31,874 bases of DNA from a virus: the IMG/VR virus record IMGVR_UViG_3300042448_001287, positions 1-31,874 of that record. One strand, written 5' to 3'. Below, piece by piece: positions 10,853 to 18,497 of this stretch (positions are counted from its first letter, which is position 1; the number at the start of each line of letters is the position of its first letter). The notes below the pieces were generated by a model. It saw only the letters and a list, made by a program, of their open reading frames with translations, was not told the origin of the DNA and did not search any database. The position numbers and the translations under genes were made by a program.

Positions 10853-13461
10853 GCGGATGGGATAAAGCAAACGGTAGACTTGGACCAGCAGCCGAATGGT
10901 ACGCAGCCAAAGGTTGGCATGTGCTTCCATGTTATGGGATCGTAGGTGGTCGTTGCACTTGCGGTGGCACTCATGCCGAGCCTAAAGATGTTGGTAAGCA
11001 TCCTAGTATTGGTGAATGGAATAATCAAGCAACACCAGACGTAAACATCGTAAAACAGTGGTGGGACGCAAATCCGGAGCTTAACACAGCAGTGTTTTGC
11101 CGCCCTAGTGGATTTTTTGTAATTGATATTGACCCTCGTGCTGGCGGTCCTGATTCATTTGAAAAGTTTGAAGCTCTTGTTGAAGGTGCACTTCCACCGA
11201 CGGTTGAAGCAATCACTGGTGAATACTCAATGGGTGGCAAAATTCAACGCGGTCGTCACTTGTTTTATAAATGCGATGAGTCAGAAGCTCTTGTAGGCAA
11301 TCTTAAAAAAGCTGGCCTTGGCGGAATTGATATTAAGCACAATGGCTATGTTCTTATTGCGCCGTCACGTCACTTTTCTGGTGTTTGCTACGAATGGGCG
11401 CCAGGCAAAGCGCCATGGGAAATTGAAGTAGCTCAAGCTCCTGAAGATCTTTTAGCAGCTCTTCGTAAACGAGGCAAGCGCCCGGAAACAGCGTTAGGTG
11501 AAGGTGACTGGAGTTTCTTAGACTCACTCGATTTTGCCGGCGAGCGCGTTGATGTTGATCGTCTTCTTGCTGACGGTATCGACGAGGGTTCGCGTGCTGT
11601 AGATATTTATTCACTTGCTTGTGCACTTGCTAATAAGTTTCCAGTAAACACTGAAGCAGGTAAGCTTGCAGTTGAAACGATGATGATTCGTTTTAATGCT
11701 GAAAAGGTTCGCCCACCGTTGGAGCTTGAAGGCCCTGGCGGTTTGCTAATGCACGTCCGTCGTGCTATTCAATTTGTAACTGACAATCCAAAGACTGAAC
11801 GACTCTGGCCCGGACTTAAAGAATGGGCAAACAAATCAACAGAGGAGAGTCGTGCAACTACTACGCAGGCAAGGCAGACGGCGCAGAGTTCTGCTCCGGA
11901 CATTGCACCTACCAACCTTCCCGGTACTATTGGTGGCGCTGTTCACAACTCTATGGTGGATGGCGACTCGTTATCGTCAGCGACTAGCCTCAAAAACATC
12001 GATGTACCACTTGACCCAGATGCTCTTGGTGCAGAAGAGGGTGGGGAGCCAGGCAAACGAAGTCTTACTGACACTGGTAATGGACGCCGACTCGTCGACT
12101 CCTTTGGTCCCGCAATTAGATACACTCCAGGCCTTGGATGGTTTCATTGGGACGGCGGATATTGGAAGCCTGACGTTGAAAATCTCGAAATGCGTGAGCT
12201 ATCTAAAAAAGTTGCGCCTATCATTGCAAGTGAGGTTGTTCACTATCTTGACGACGCTGATAAGCAGTCGGAAGTAATTCGTTGGGCGCAGCAAGCAAAA
12301 TCAAACGCGCGCATAAATAGCTCGATTGAAAGCGCTACGTCCGACCCGCGTGTGCAAGTTGCTGTCGAGTCATGGGACAGTGATGAAACATTGCTTGGTG
12401 TATCCAATGGAGTTATTGATTTACGCACGGGAGAGCTTCTTCGTGGCCGCCCTGATCTTTACATTACGCGCCGAGCGCCTGTTGCATACAATCCCGGTAT
12501 TCGTAATGTTCGCTGGGAGCAATTTATTGATTTTGCTACTGGCGGAGATAAAGAACTGCAAGAGTGGATCCAAAAAGCTGCTGGCTACTCGTTGACAGGT
12601 TTACGCACTTACGACATTATGTTTTTGGTTTATGGCCCGGCGGGTTCTGGTAAAAACACTCTTGTTGAAGCTCTTGTTAAAGCAATGGGAACATCGCAAT
12701 ACGCATGGCCACTTGACTCGAGTATTCTTGCTCAAGGTGACGGGAACGCGCACGGGTCAGATCTTTACCACTGGGCAGAACTTCGTGGTCGTCGTCTTGT
12801 GTGGGTAGACGAATTGCCAGAGTCTGAGCGCATGAAAGAAAACTCAGTTAAGAAGTTAACGGGTTCATCTGAAATTTCAGCACGTTCACCTGGTGAAAAG
12901 CCGTTTACATTCCAATCGCGTGCCAAGCTTTGGATTACAACTAACCACCGTCCGATTATTTCTGACGATGCCATGTGGCGTCGTATTCGTCCTATCCCAA
13001 TGACAAAGGTTCCAGAAAAGCCAGACCCAGATTTGAAGCACTACCTGTTCGACCCAGAAGGTGGACTGCCTGCAGTTTTGTCTTGGGCAGTTGAAGGTGC
13101 AATTAAGCTTCTTGGTTCAAGCGAACGTGATGCGCTTGGCTGGTGCTCAGTTGTTAGTGAAGCAGCAGAGATTTATCGCAAGAACGAAGATCGTATTGGG
13201 TTCTTTTTAACTGAAGAAACTAAAGAACTTGAAGGTGCGTCTACTCCGATTAAGTCGTTGTACGCAGTTTATCGCGTATGGTCAGAAGAACGTGGTGAAA
13301 AGCCAATGACACAGATTGCCTTTCAACGCAAGTTGGCAGAACGCGGCCTAGACATTAACGGTCTTGGTTCACGAGCTGAGATCATGGGCAGAATGCTCAT
13401 GCCAAGATCTGTCCCTACTGGAGATGTTGACTGGGGCGTAGCAACAAGGTTTGCTCGATGA
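10849..13461 (+). CDS. Primase-polymerase / SF3 helicase fusion
   Basis: An 870-residue replication protein. The N-terminal part (about residues 10-210) matches bifunctional DNA primase/polymerase (Prim-Pol) domains: AEWYAAKGWHVLPCYG, CTCGG, VGKHPSIGEWNNQ and the acidic metal-binding VIDIDPR (Asp93, Asp95). The C-terminal half is a D5/P4-type superfamily-3 helicase with Walker A GPAGSGKNT (about 596-604), Walker B LVWVDE (about 651-655) and the sensor segment ending LWITTNHRP, then DDAMWRRIRPIPM. The middle (about 330-420) is a low-complexity linker. Start is GTG at 10849, overlapping the previous stop. The protein should prime and unwind phage DNA during replication and would be central to an autonomous replicon. 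Confidence 0.9.
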   Translation: MSGWDKANGRLGPAAEWYAAKGWHVLPCYGIVGGRCTCGGTHAEPKDVGKHPSIGEWNNQATPDVNIVKQWWDANPELNTAVFCRPSGFFVIDIDPRAGGPDSFEKFEALVEGALPPTVEAITGEYSMGGKIQRGRHLFYKCDESEALVGNLKKAGLGGIDIKHNGYVLIAPSRHFSGVCYEWAPGKAPWEIEVAQAPEDLLAALRKRGKRPETALGEGDWSFLDSLDFAGERVDVDRLLADGIDEGSRAVDIYSLACALANKFPVNTEAGKLAVETMMIRFNAEKVRPPLELEGPGGLLMHVRRAIQFVTDNPKTERLWPGLKEWANKSTEESRATTTQARQTAQSSAPDIAPTNLPGTIGGAVHNSMVDGDSLSSATSLKNIDVPLDPDALGAEEGGEPGKRSLTDTGNGRRLVDSFGPAIRYTPGLGWFHWDGGYWKPDVENLEMRELSKKVAPIIASEVVHYLDDADKQSEVIRWAQQAKSNARINSSIESATSDPRVQVAVESWDSDETLLGVSNGVIDLRTGELLRGRPDLYITRRAPVAYNPGIRNVRWEQFIDFATGGDKELQEWIQKAAGYSLTGLRTYDIMFLVYGPAGSGKNTLVEALVKAMGTSQYAWPLDSSILAQGDGNAHGSDLYHWAELRGRRLVWVDELPESERMKENSVKKLTGSSEISARSPGEKPFTFQSRAKLWITTNHRPIISDDAMWRRIRPIPMTKVPEKPDPDLKHYLFDPEGGLPAVLSWAVEGAIKLLGSSERDALGWCSVVSEAAEIYRKNEDRIGFFLTEETKELEGASTPIKSLYAVYRVWSEERGEKPMTQIAFQRKLAERGLDINGLGSRAEIMGRMLMPRSVPTGDVDWGVATRFAR

Positions 13462-13655
13462 AGAAGATTATTGATCTACTTATTAGAAGACACACGATTA
13501 CCTTGTATACAAAAACTGGTCAGAAGATCACAACGCTAAGATATACTCGCCGGGAGTTTCAGATGATTGAAACCACCGCAGCCGCGGTTGGCCTAAAAGT
13601 TGACCAGTTTTTGATCAACGCAATTACTTTATTTGCAGAAGAAAATATCTCTTAA
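13458..13655 (+). CDS. Small RHH-like protein (65 aa)
   Basis: A 65-residue basic protein with ATGA overlap to the helicase gene. Residues 1-30 contain alternating hydrophobic and basic strands (RRHTITLYTKTGQKITTLRY). Residues 35-60 form helices with a conserved-looking GLKVDQFLINAITLFAE tail, as in ribbon-helix-helix or MbpA-like small proteins. It is the last gene of the replication operon. DNA binding is plausible from charge and layout but not proven. Confidence 0.55.
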   Translation: MKKIIDLLIRRHTITLYTKTGQKITTLRYTRREFQMIETTAAAVGLKVDQFLINAITLFAEENIS

Positions 13656-13725
13656 GTTACTAGTTTTTCAGTAACTCAGTGTATTATTTCCTTCTAAGGT
13701 TGGCGCTTTGGGAGAGGAGCGTCTA

Positions 13726-13775
13726 GGCCGGAGTGAGCGTCTTGATTACACAGCTTTGAGACTGCTCCTCCGGCC
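13726..13775 (+). terminator. Long stem-loop between convergent genes
   Basis: GGCCGGAG (13726-13733) pairs with CTCCGGCC (13768-13775), and an inner GAGCGTCT / AGAC(T)GCTC extends the stem to roughly 16 bp with a ~16-nt loop. ACCTTTCTTT follows on the plus strand, so it can end the replication operon. GAGCGTCT also occurs at 13717-13724, allowing an alternative fold. Its position beside a serine recombinase gene makes a recombination site a second possibility. Confidence 0.55.
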
Positions 13776-13783
13776 ACCTTTCT

Positions 13784-14449
13784 TTATCCGTCTTTGTCGA
13801 TGTAGTGTTTGACAGTTGCTGGGTACCACTTTTTGCCAAAGGCAGTGGCAATTCCATCTTTGTTGAGACGGTCAGCAATTGACTTGTATGACATCCCGGC
13901 TGTTCTGTAGTCTTTGATTTTTACAAAGAGCTCGTCGGTAATCCGCTGCTTGGGTCCAAGATCTACTCCCCACTTAAGACCCTTTTCCCTACGATCCTTG
14001 TGAACATCTTTCTGACGTTCTGCAATAATCCCACGCTCCATTTCAGCAAGAGCGCTCATGATGGTGACAACAAAGCGACCTTGGTACGTCGCCGTGTCAA
14101 GGTTGAGGTCAAGCATGACAATACGCCAGTCATTTTTGTTAGCGCGATCTACAATGCTTAGAAAGTCCTGAGTTGATCTTGCAAGGCGGTCAATACGCGT
14201 TACAAACAAAGCAGCTGCGTCGCCTCTGTCTAATCTGTCAAGTGCGTCACGAAGGACCGGGCGTCCTTGGATTGATTTACCAGAGCGGCCCTCTTCACGT
14301 AAAAGCTCGAAGTCGGTAAATCCAGCCATTTCGGCTGCGCGACGAAGATCACGTTCCTGAGCGCCCAGTGACATGCCATCGTTAACTTGCATCTGAGTAG
14401 AGACACGTGCATACAAGAGAGCAATCTCGCTTGTATTCTTTTTTGGCAC
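13784..14449 (-). CDS. Serine recombinase (resolvase/invertase family)
   Basis: A 221-residue small serine recombinase. The catalytic domain begins LLYARVSTQMQ, with Ser17 the nucleophile. It also has EEGRSGKSIQGRP and the arginine-bearing LFVTRIDRLARS. The long E-helix region follows (MSALAEMERGIIAERQK), then a C-terminal HTH domain of ~45 residues with YRTAGMSYKSIADRLNKDGI. The length fits resolvases and invertases, not large serine integrases. Start is GTG at 14449. It could resolve multimers, invert a segment or act as a compact integrase. No obvious inverted fibre segment is present here, and the hairpin region just past its 3' end is the nearest candidate site. Confidence 0.9.
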   Translation of the reverse strand: MPKKNTSEIALLYARVSTQMQVNDGMSLGAQERDLRRAAEMAGFTDFELLREEGRSGKSIQGRPVLRDALDRLDRGDAAALFVTRIDRLARSTQDFLSIVDRANKNDWRIVMLDLNLDTATYQGRFVVTIMSALAEMERGIIAERQKDVHKDRREKGLKWGVDLGPKQRITDELFVKIKDYRTAGMSYKSIADRLNKDGIATAFGKKWYPATVKHYIDKDG

Positions 14450-14451
14450 TC

Positions 14452-15435
14452 TTATCGTTCCCAGTGTTGAACCGTTGACCAGCCGTTTGTTTCTTTGATA
14501 AGAGTAAAGCCAAGATCCTTGAGGGACTCAATGATTCGTTGTTTGTCGTCTTCCTGGCTTTGCTTATTTTCAATTTCTAGCGCGACTGTGCGCAAGTCAT
14601 TACATTCTGATAGAGCACGCCAGTCATAAGACAGCTCAGCGCCTTCTACGTCAACCTTAAGAATGGTTGGGTTAAAGTCTTTAAGTATTTGAGACCAAGA
14701 TACAACTGAAACATTGACAGGTAGACGCGCTCCTCGAGTGCGATACAAGGAATGTAAAGCAGAGCGACCGGAGTCACCGTCACCGTCAGCATCGATCCAC
14801 AGGGAAGCAAAACCTGCCAATGCAAAGTCTGAATCATCAGCAACGACAGCAGAGTTTACCGAGAAAAACTTGTCACCGTAGAGGGTGCCATTCATTTGCA
14901 GAAGCTTGTAGTTAATTACTTCAGGTTCGTAGCAAGCTACTGTTGCGCCTGCTGCAAGAGCTGTTCGTGCAAAAATGCCAATATGAGCGCCAAGGTCAAG
15001 AACTCTATCATTTTCGTTGATGACAACTCTATTATATGAGTTTTCACGAAGAATGTACCGATCCCATCTTTGGTCTCGGTAGTAGAAGTCACGGCCATCT
15101 TTCCATGGCTTACTGATAATAGCGGCTAGTGGATCTACAACAGTAACTTCTGTGGTTACCTTTTCATCAGCTTTTTCGCAGGTGACTTGGTACGTCCCTG
15201 GCGGAATAAGTAGATTGAGCTGACTAATATTTTTGTCAAGAGTTACACCAGCGCTTGGGAAGCTATCACGTGTCTCGTACACTAAAGTCTGAGGCGGCAG
15301 CGGAGAAATAGATACATGCGCAGAAGTCATGTATCGCCGTCTGCTATCTTTCATTCTGACTGACATCGGGTACAAACCTTCTGGCCAGGGTTCTGTAGAA
15401 ATACTAATGTTTTGCTTGAGCTTGTTTGTTTCCAT
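14452..15435 (-). CDS. FkbM-family methyltransferase with N-terminal beta domain
   Basis: A 327-residue protein. Residues ~12-102 look like an Ig-like beta domain (WPEGLYPMSVRM ... PPGTYQVTCEKADEKVTTEV). The C-terminal part is an FkbM-type SAM-dependent methyltransferase: VLDLGAHIGIFA (about 145-156, SAM loop), CYEPE (acidic ribose-binding position) and ILKVDVEGAEL (about 249-258). Family members often methylate sugar hydroxyls of glycans or natural products. An in-frame ATG at 15459 exists, but ATG at 15435 has AAGGA 5 nt upstream and is preferred. It lies 2 nt before the recombinase start. A role in decorating virion or host glycans is inferred. Confidence 0.82.
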   Translation of the reverse strand: METNKLKQNISISTEPWPEGLYPMSVRMKDSRRRYMTSAHVSISPLPPQTLVYETRDSFPSAGVTLDKNISQLNLLIPPGTYQVTCEKADEKVTTEVTVVDPLAAIISKPWKDGRDFYYRDQRWDRYILRENSYNRVVINENDRVLDLGAHIGIFARTALAAGATVACYEPEVINYKLLQMNGTLYGDKFFSVNSAVVADDSDFALAGFASLWIDADGDGDSGRSALHSLYRTRGARLPVNVSVVSWSQILKDFNPTILKVDVEGAELSYDWRALSECNDLRTVALEIENKQSQEDDKQRIIESLKDLGFTLIKETNGWSTVQHWER

Positions 15436-15539
15436 GGCTTTCCTTATTGTTTTGTACAACTTCCTATGTAAACCCTTAATGTTAAAGGTTTACGGCAGAA
15501 AGCCTTATGCACCAAGGGTTTCCCCGTGTTTGGTTTCTA

Positions 15540-15653
15540 CTAAGAGAAAGGGCCTTTTTCGGCGTACTTTTTCTTTTTTTGAGTGATACGACGCTGGTTC
15601 TTCTTAGCTCTTTTTAGCTTTTGACTGCTTACACCGGCTGAATTTTTTCGCAT
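15540..15653 (-). CDS. 37-aa lysine-rich basic protein
   Basis: A short frame from ATG at 15653 encodes 37 residues with about 16 Lys/Arg, beginning MRKNSAGVSSQKLKRAKKNQ. There is no ribosome site, but TAAAAT lies exactly 6 nt before ATG. This layout is nearly identical to that before the Nei gene at 20251 (TAAAAT-N6-ATG), as expected for a leaderless transcript. Such composition suits nucleic-acid binding. The evidence is modest because of length. Confidence 0.45.
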   Translation of the reverse strand: MRKNSAGVSSQKLKRAKKNQRRITQKKKKYAEKGPFS

Positions 15654-15872
15654 GTGTTTATTTTATCAAAAAGTCTCTAAAAAGCGGGTTTTTAGCGAAA
15701 CTTGCTCAAACCCTTGCAGTGTATGGGTAAAACACTTTTTTTCCTCTTAGAGCCATATATACCAGGGTATGATCACTTTTATAATAGATGAGTCCCTTTT
15801 TTCCTGAGTGAGTAGAGTATAATTGCTAATACCTCAATAACTTCCCTTGCCCCTTTCCCAAGGAGAAATACG
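15654..15872. promoter_or_regulatory. Divergent intergenic region
   Basis: An AT-rich gap between leftward and rightward genes. On the plus strand two TATAAT boxes occur at 15780-15785 and 15818-15823, the second about 50 nt before the start codon at 15873; neither has a TTGACA-like -35. A small inverted repeat ATACC-AG-GGTAT lies just before the first box. AGTGT/ACACT (15718-15722, 15732-15736) followed by T7 could form a terminator-like hairpin. Confidence 0.5.
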
Positions 15873-16550
15873 ATGAAAATTTTTAGTGGCTTGTTATTGT
15901 CTTTAGTCAGTTTATGTTCTGTAACTAATGTGGCAATGGCACAAAATCAAACAATGACAAAGTACGAAATTGAAACTGTCCAAGTTGCTCAAGACGTTTT
16001 ACTTGCCAAGTACAAGTTCAAAGAGAGAAGTGAGCGAGTCAAAACTCTCCAACGCGCCATTGGCCGCGTTTCGGTTGACGGGCTATATGGCCCACTAACT
16101 CGCAAGCGTCATATCGCGGTTTTAAAGAAGAATGGCCTTCCGACAACCAACGTACCTAAGGTGCCAAAGCCAGTTATCAAGTACAACATTTCGTACGACA
16201 AGAGCAAGCGCTGCCCACAGTACGAAGCCTCATTCGCAGAGCATGGCCTTGAGCCAGTCGAGGTGTTTTCGTACATTGCTTGGCGAGAGTCGCGTTGCAA
16301 TCCAAAGTCAGTCAACGCTATTTGGGAAAACGGCAAGATTGTTTGGACCTTGAATAAAGATGGGTCGTACGACTCTGGGTTGCTTCAAATCAATTCATCA
16401 TGGAAAACTGTCACGTCTGAAGTGTGTGAAGCTGAATTTGGCAATCTAAAAGTTTTAAGGAACGTTGATTGCAATCTTAGAGTAGCCAAGTTTCTTTTAG
16501 TTAGTTCGAAAAACGGACTCGGACACTGGAGTGTCCGTAGAACAAATTAG
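15873..16550 (+). CDS. Secreted lytic transglycosylase-like protein
   Basis: A 225-residue exported muralytic protein. It has a clear signal peptide (MKIFSGLLLSLVSLCSVTNV, cut after AMA at residue 23). Residues ~52-88 (RVKTLQRAIGRVSVDGLYGP) resemble a peptidoglycan-binding domain. The catalytic region follows: FSYIAWRESRCNP with probable catalytic Glu139, then DSGLLQINSSW, the classic lytic-transglycosylase/goose-lysozyme pattern. Start ATG has AGGAG about 8 nt upstream. It is followed by another secreted muralytic gene, so the pair may remodel or open the wall from outside. A signal peptide sets it apart from the M15 endolysin nearby, which has none. Confidence 0.85.
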   Translation: MKIFSGLLLSLVSLCSVTNVAMAQNQTMTKYEIETVQVAQDVLLAKYKFKERSERVKTLQRAIGRVSVDGLYGPLTRKRHIAVLKKNGLPTTNVPKVPKPVIKYNISYDKSKRCPQYEASFAEHGLEPVEVFSYIAWRESRCNPKSVNAIWENGKIVWTLNKDGSYDSGLLQINSSWKTVTSEVCEAEFGNLKVLRNVDCNLRVAKFLLVSSKNGLGHWSVRRTN

Positions 16551-16559
16551 GAGGAGATT

Positions 16560-16607
16560 ATGAAAATCTCTATTGTAATGTTGGCCTATCAAGGTGAAGT
16601 ATCTTGA
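16560..16607 (+). CDS. 15-codon upstream frame coupled to next gene
   Basis: ATG at 16560 follows a perfect AGGAGGAG ribosome site that overlaps the previous stop. The frame encodes MKISIVMLAYQGEVS and ends TGA at 16605-16607, overlapping the TTG start of the next gene (TTGA). It looks like a leader peptide that loads ribosomes for the weakly starting gene. Alternatively it is the original signal-peptide start, separated from the main frame by a frameshift. Confidence 0.5.
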   Translation: MKISIVMLAYQGEVS

Positions 16608-17209
16608 GGACTTTGCTCGCCTATATGGCGAGCGGAATAATGGCAATCACGGGAGTGATTGGCATTACAAATAGTTCTAGTCAAAAAAGCTCAGCCGTCG
16701 CTATTGACCGTGTAGCTGAAATGCATGTACTTAAAGAGCAGCGGAAGCAAGTCGTTTCTCCCATCTTTAAGAAGCCTGACATCTTTCACGAGCTTATGGG
16801 CAAGAAGATTCCAGGGTTTACGTTCATGCTGTATGTTGCGACATGCGAGACAGAACAAAACTGGGCAAATGGTGGACAGTACGCTGGCGGATTTGGTTTT
16901 ATGCACAAGTCAAACAAAGTGCACAAGGACTACGCTGCTGTGCAATCAACTTGGCTGCAGTGGGGCGGATGGCAATTTGCCAAGCGCCCACAGGACGCGA
17001 CATCAAAAGAACAAGCGCTTGTGTTTATTCGTACATTTGCAACAGGGTGGGTGCGACCTAACGGTGTGTTTCGCCCGCCGACAAACCTACCTCGTAGTTT
17101 GTGCCACGATGACTTAAATACTGGCTGGCACGTGTACAATGGTGCTGAATGGCCGGTGCCTGATACTTGGAGAGAAGGCGATCCTCAGATTAAGCCTTGG
17201 AAAAAATAA
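16604..17209 (+). CDS. Rpf-like secreted muralytic protein
   Basis: A 201-residue protein with an N-terminal hydrophobic segment (about residues 4-22, LLAYMASGIMAITGVIGIT) acting as signal or anchor. The core resembles the resuscitation-promoting-factor (transglycosylase-like) domain: YVATCETEQNW with probable catalytic Glu82, GGQYAGGFGF, and STWLQWGGWQFAKRPQDATS ending KEQALVFIR. An insert of ~15 residues separates GGFGF from STW compared with typical Rpf. Rpf proteins cleave peptidoglycan and stimulate dormant actinobacteria. The TTG start at 16604 has AAGGTG 7 nt upstream and overlaps the stop of a 15-codon frame. Together with the preceding transglycosylase it forms a secreted wall-degrading pair. 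Confidence 0.78.
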   Translation: MRTLLAYMASGIMAITGVIGITNSSSQKSSAVAIDRVAEMHVLKEQRKQVVSPIFKKPDIFHELMGKKIPGFTFMLYVATCETEQNWANGGQYAGGFGFMHKSNKVHKDYAAVQSTWLQWGGWQFAKRPQDATSKEQALVFIRTFATGWVRPNGVFRPPTNLPRSLCHDDLNTGWHVYNGAEWPVPDTWREGDPQIKPWKK

Positions 17210-17230
17210 CTATCCGCTAAAAAGGAGAAG

Positions 17231-17257
17231 ACCCGCCGTCACCTCCGAGCGGCGGGT
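17231..17257. terminator. GC-rich hairpin between convergent genes
   Basis: ACCCGCCG (17231-17238) pairs with CGGCGGGT (17250-17257) around an 11-nt loop, 22 nt after the Rpf-like gene. No T-run follows, so it may block transcription without classical termination. The rest of 17210-17370 holds only a weaker GTAGC/GCTAC hairpin (17271-17290). Confidence 0.5.
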
Positions 17258-17370
17258 ACTTCCCCCTAAGGTAGCGCTTAGATCTGCTACACTGTGAATT
17301 GAACTTTTCCGCCGCAGTTATTTTCCTTTCAGACCTGCGTTGGCGGAGGTGGCCAATGTTTCGTGTGTCG

Positions 17371-17589
17371 TTAGTCTTTCGACTTGTCGCGGCTCATAAG
17401 GTCGTCGTGACGCTTCTTTTTTGAGCCTGCTGGTTTAAGATCGTGTGTGCGAAGTGGGTGGCCAACTGGAAGAAGAGTTCTTTTCTTTCCAGAGCGAGTA
17501 CCAGTTACTGTTTCTGCTTGCCCTGTTAATGGATTGATTCGTGTGCGATCGCCGGAGCGAACGCCACTTCCTTTTTTCTTCTTAGCCAT
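17371..17589 (-). CDS. Small basic protein (72 aa), unknown
   Basis: A 72-residue Lys/Arg-rich protein: MAKKKKGSGVRSGDRTRINP, then a TG-rich middle and a charged tail ending MSRDKSKD. No fold is recognised. The composition suggests a nucleic-acid-binding or disordered protein. It overlaps the upstream gene by one base (TAATG), so it is the third cistron of the endolysin operon. Its role in lysis, if any, is unclear. Confidence 0.6.
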   Translation of the reverse strand: MAKKKKGSGVRSGDRTRINPLTGQAETVTGTRSGKKRTLLPVGHPLRTHDLKPAGSKKKRHDDLMSRDKSKD

Positions 17590-17858
17590 TAGCTCGCCCT
17601 CTCTTTGCGATTCAAGCGACCAGTTAAGTGATCGTTGATGTGTTGGTCTAACTTTTCTTCAGTGCGAACTGCCGTGTCTTCGACGCGGTCAATTGACGCA
17701 CCAAGCGATTTGCCAAGCTGTTCAATCTTGTCGACTACAAAGTTATGATCTGCTTTGTTATCTTCCCAACGCTTGTTGCCAGCGCGGCGGCCGCCTTCAA
17801 TCATTGCAACGAGCACGAGAGCAAGCGCACCGATTCCAGCGACAGCAATCTCGGTCAT
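17589..17858 (-). CDS. One-TM coiled-coil protein, holin-like
   Basis: About 89 residues: an N-terminal membrane segment (MTEIAVAGIGALALVLVAMI) followed by a basic stop-transfer stretch and a predicted coiled coil (about residues 35-85, VVDKIEQLGKSLGASIDRVE...). The layout matches DUF2746-type proteins found next to endolysins in actinophages. An in-frame ATG at 17891 adds 11 residues but would overlap the endolysin by 31 nt; ATG at 17858 lies 2 nt after the endolysin stop and is preferred. It is likely a holin or lysis regulator, by topology and neighbourhood only. Confidence 0.65.
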   Translation of the reverse strand: MTEIAVAGIGALALVLVAMIEGGRRAGNKRWEDNKADHNFVVDKIEQLGKSLGASIDRVEDTAVRTEEKLDQHINDHLTGRLNRKERAS

Positions 17859-17860
17859 GG

Positions 17861-18391
17861 CTATGCGCCAGGCTTTGGAAGTGCGCGCCATGCTGCTTCA
17901 AACTTCGCAGCGTCGTTTGCCATTTCTTGGTCAAGCTCAAGGTGAATCCACATGCCACCCTGTGAGCCAGCGTTATCCTTAGCGTCATAGATCTTGACAC
18001 CCTTAGCGCCTTCGCCACGGGAACAGCGGAAGCCGCGTCCCCAGCCTGGGTTCTTGTCATTGACATTTGCATCGAACGCGTAGTCATGAATCTCGACAAT
18101 GCCAAGTTCTTTTGCGTACTTGAGGAACCAGTCCCACATTTCAACGCCGGTTGCACGCTTTGCGTATCCGACGTCGCAAGCTGCGCCTGTTGCGTGAACA
18201 CTGAGGAACTTATTCATTCCTGGGTCAGAAGCTTTCTTACCAGCTGTCTGCGAGTTGCGCATAAGACGATTTGCGTAGATTCCAAGATTCTTGGTCTTCC
18301 AACGCTTGCCGCAAAGCTCTACAAGCTTTTCGGTACCGGCGCCGGCTTTTCCGCCGTCGAATGCTGGGTAGTAAGGGTACTTGCGTGCCAT
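17861..18391 (-). CDS. Endolysin, M15-type D,D/L,D-peptidase
   Basis: A 176-residue peptidoglycan peptidase without a signal peptide. The zinc-binding pattern of the M15/VanY family is visible: SVHATGAACDVGY gives His66 and Asp73, and MWIHLEL gives His150. The region between contains WDWFLKYAKELGI, typical of these enzymes. Family members cut peptide cross-links or stems of peptidoglycan, and in phages serve as lysis endolysins that need a holin to reach the wall. GGAG lies 9 nt before ATG at 18391. It leads a three-gene minus operon with a holin-like protein and a small basic protein. Confidence 0.85.
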   Translation of the reverse strand: MARKYPYYPAFDGGKAGAGTEKLVELCGKRWKTKNLGIYANRLMRNSQTAGKKASDPGMNKFLSVHATGAACDVGYAKRATGVEMWDWFLKYAKELGIVEIHDYAFDANVNDKNPGWGRGFRCSRGEGAKGVKIYDAKDNAGSQGGMWIHLELDQEMANDAAKFEAAWRALPKPGA

Positions 18392-18485
18392 GATAAATCA
18401 CTCCATGAGGTGAGGGGAATTAAAGAAAATTATAGTCCAATTCTTAGACCATTATTTTTAGAGGCTGGTCTACGCAGGTTTCGTG

Positions 18486-18497
18486 TAGAATGGTTAA
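18486..18497 (+). promoter_or_regulatory. -10 box of probable leaderless promoter
   Basis: TAGAAT (18486-18491) ends exactly 6 nt before ATG at 18498, and no ribosome site precedes that ATG. Actinobacteria commonly translate leaderless mRNAs with this spacing. No good -35 is seen. Confidence 0.55.

Noticed and set aside
13726-13775. tRNA-like acceptor stem (GGCCGGA/TCCGGCC)
   Set aside because: Only 50 nt lie between stem ends, and no D, anticodon or T arms fit; a plain hairpin explains it.
15329-15586. 85-codon plus-strand frame with a hydrophobic middle
   Set aside because: It lies antisense to the start of the methyltransferase and to the 37-aa frame, with no ribosome site.
15710-15742. 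H-type pseudoknot (ACCC/GGGT interleaved with AGTGT/ACACT)
   Set aside because: Stems of 4-5 bp are too short to support it; the T7 after it fits a weak terminator better.
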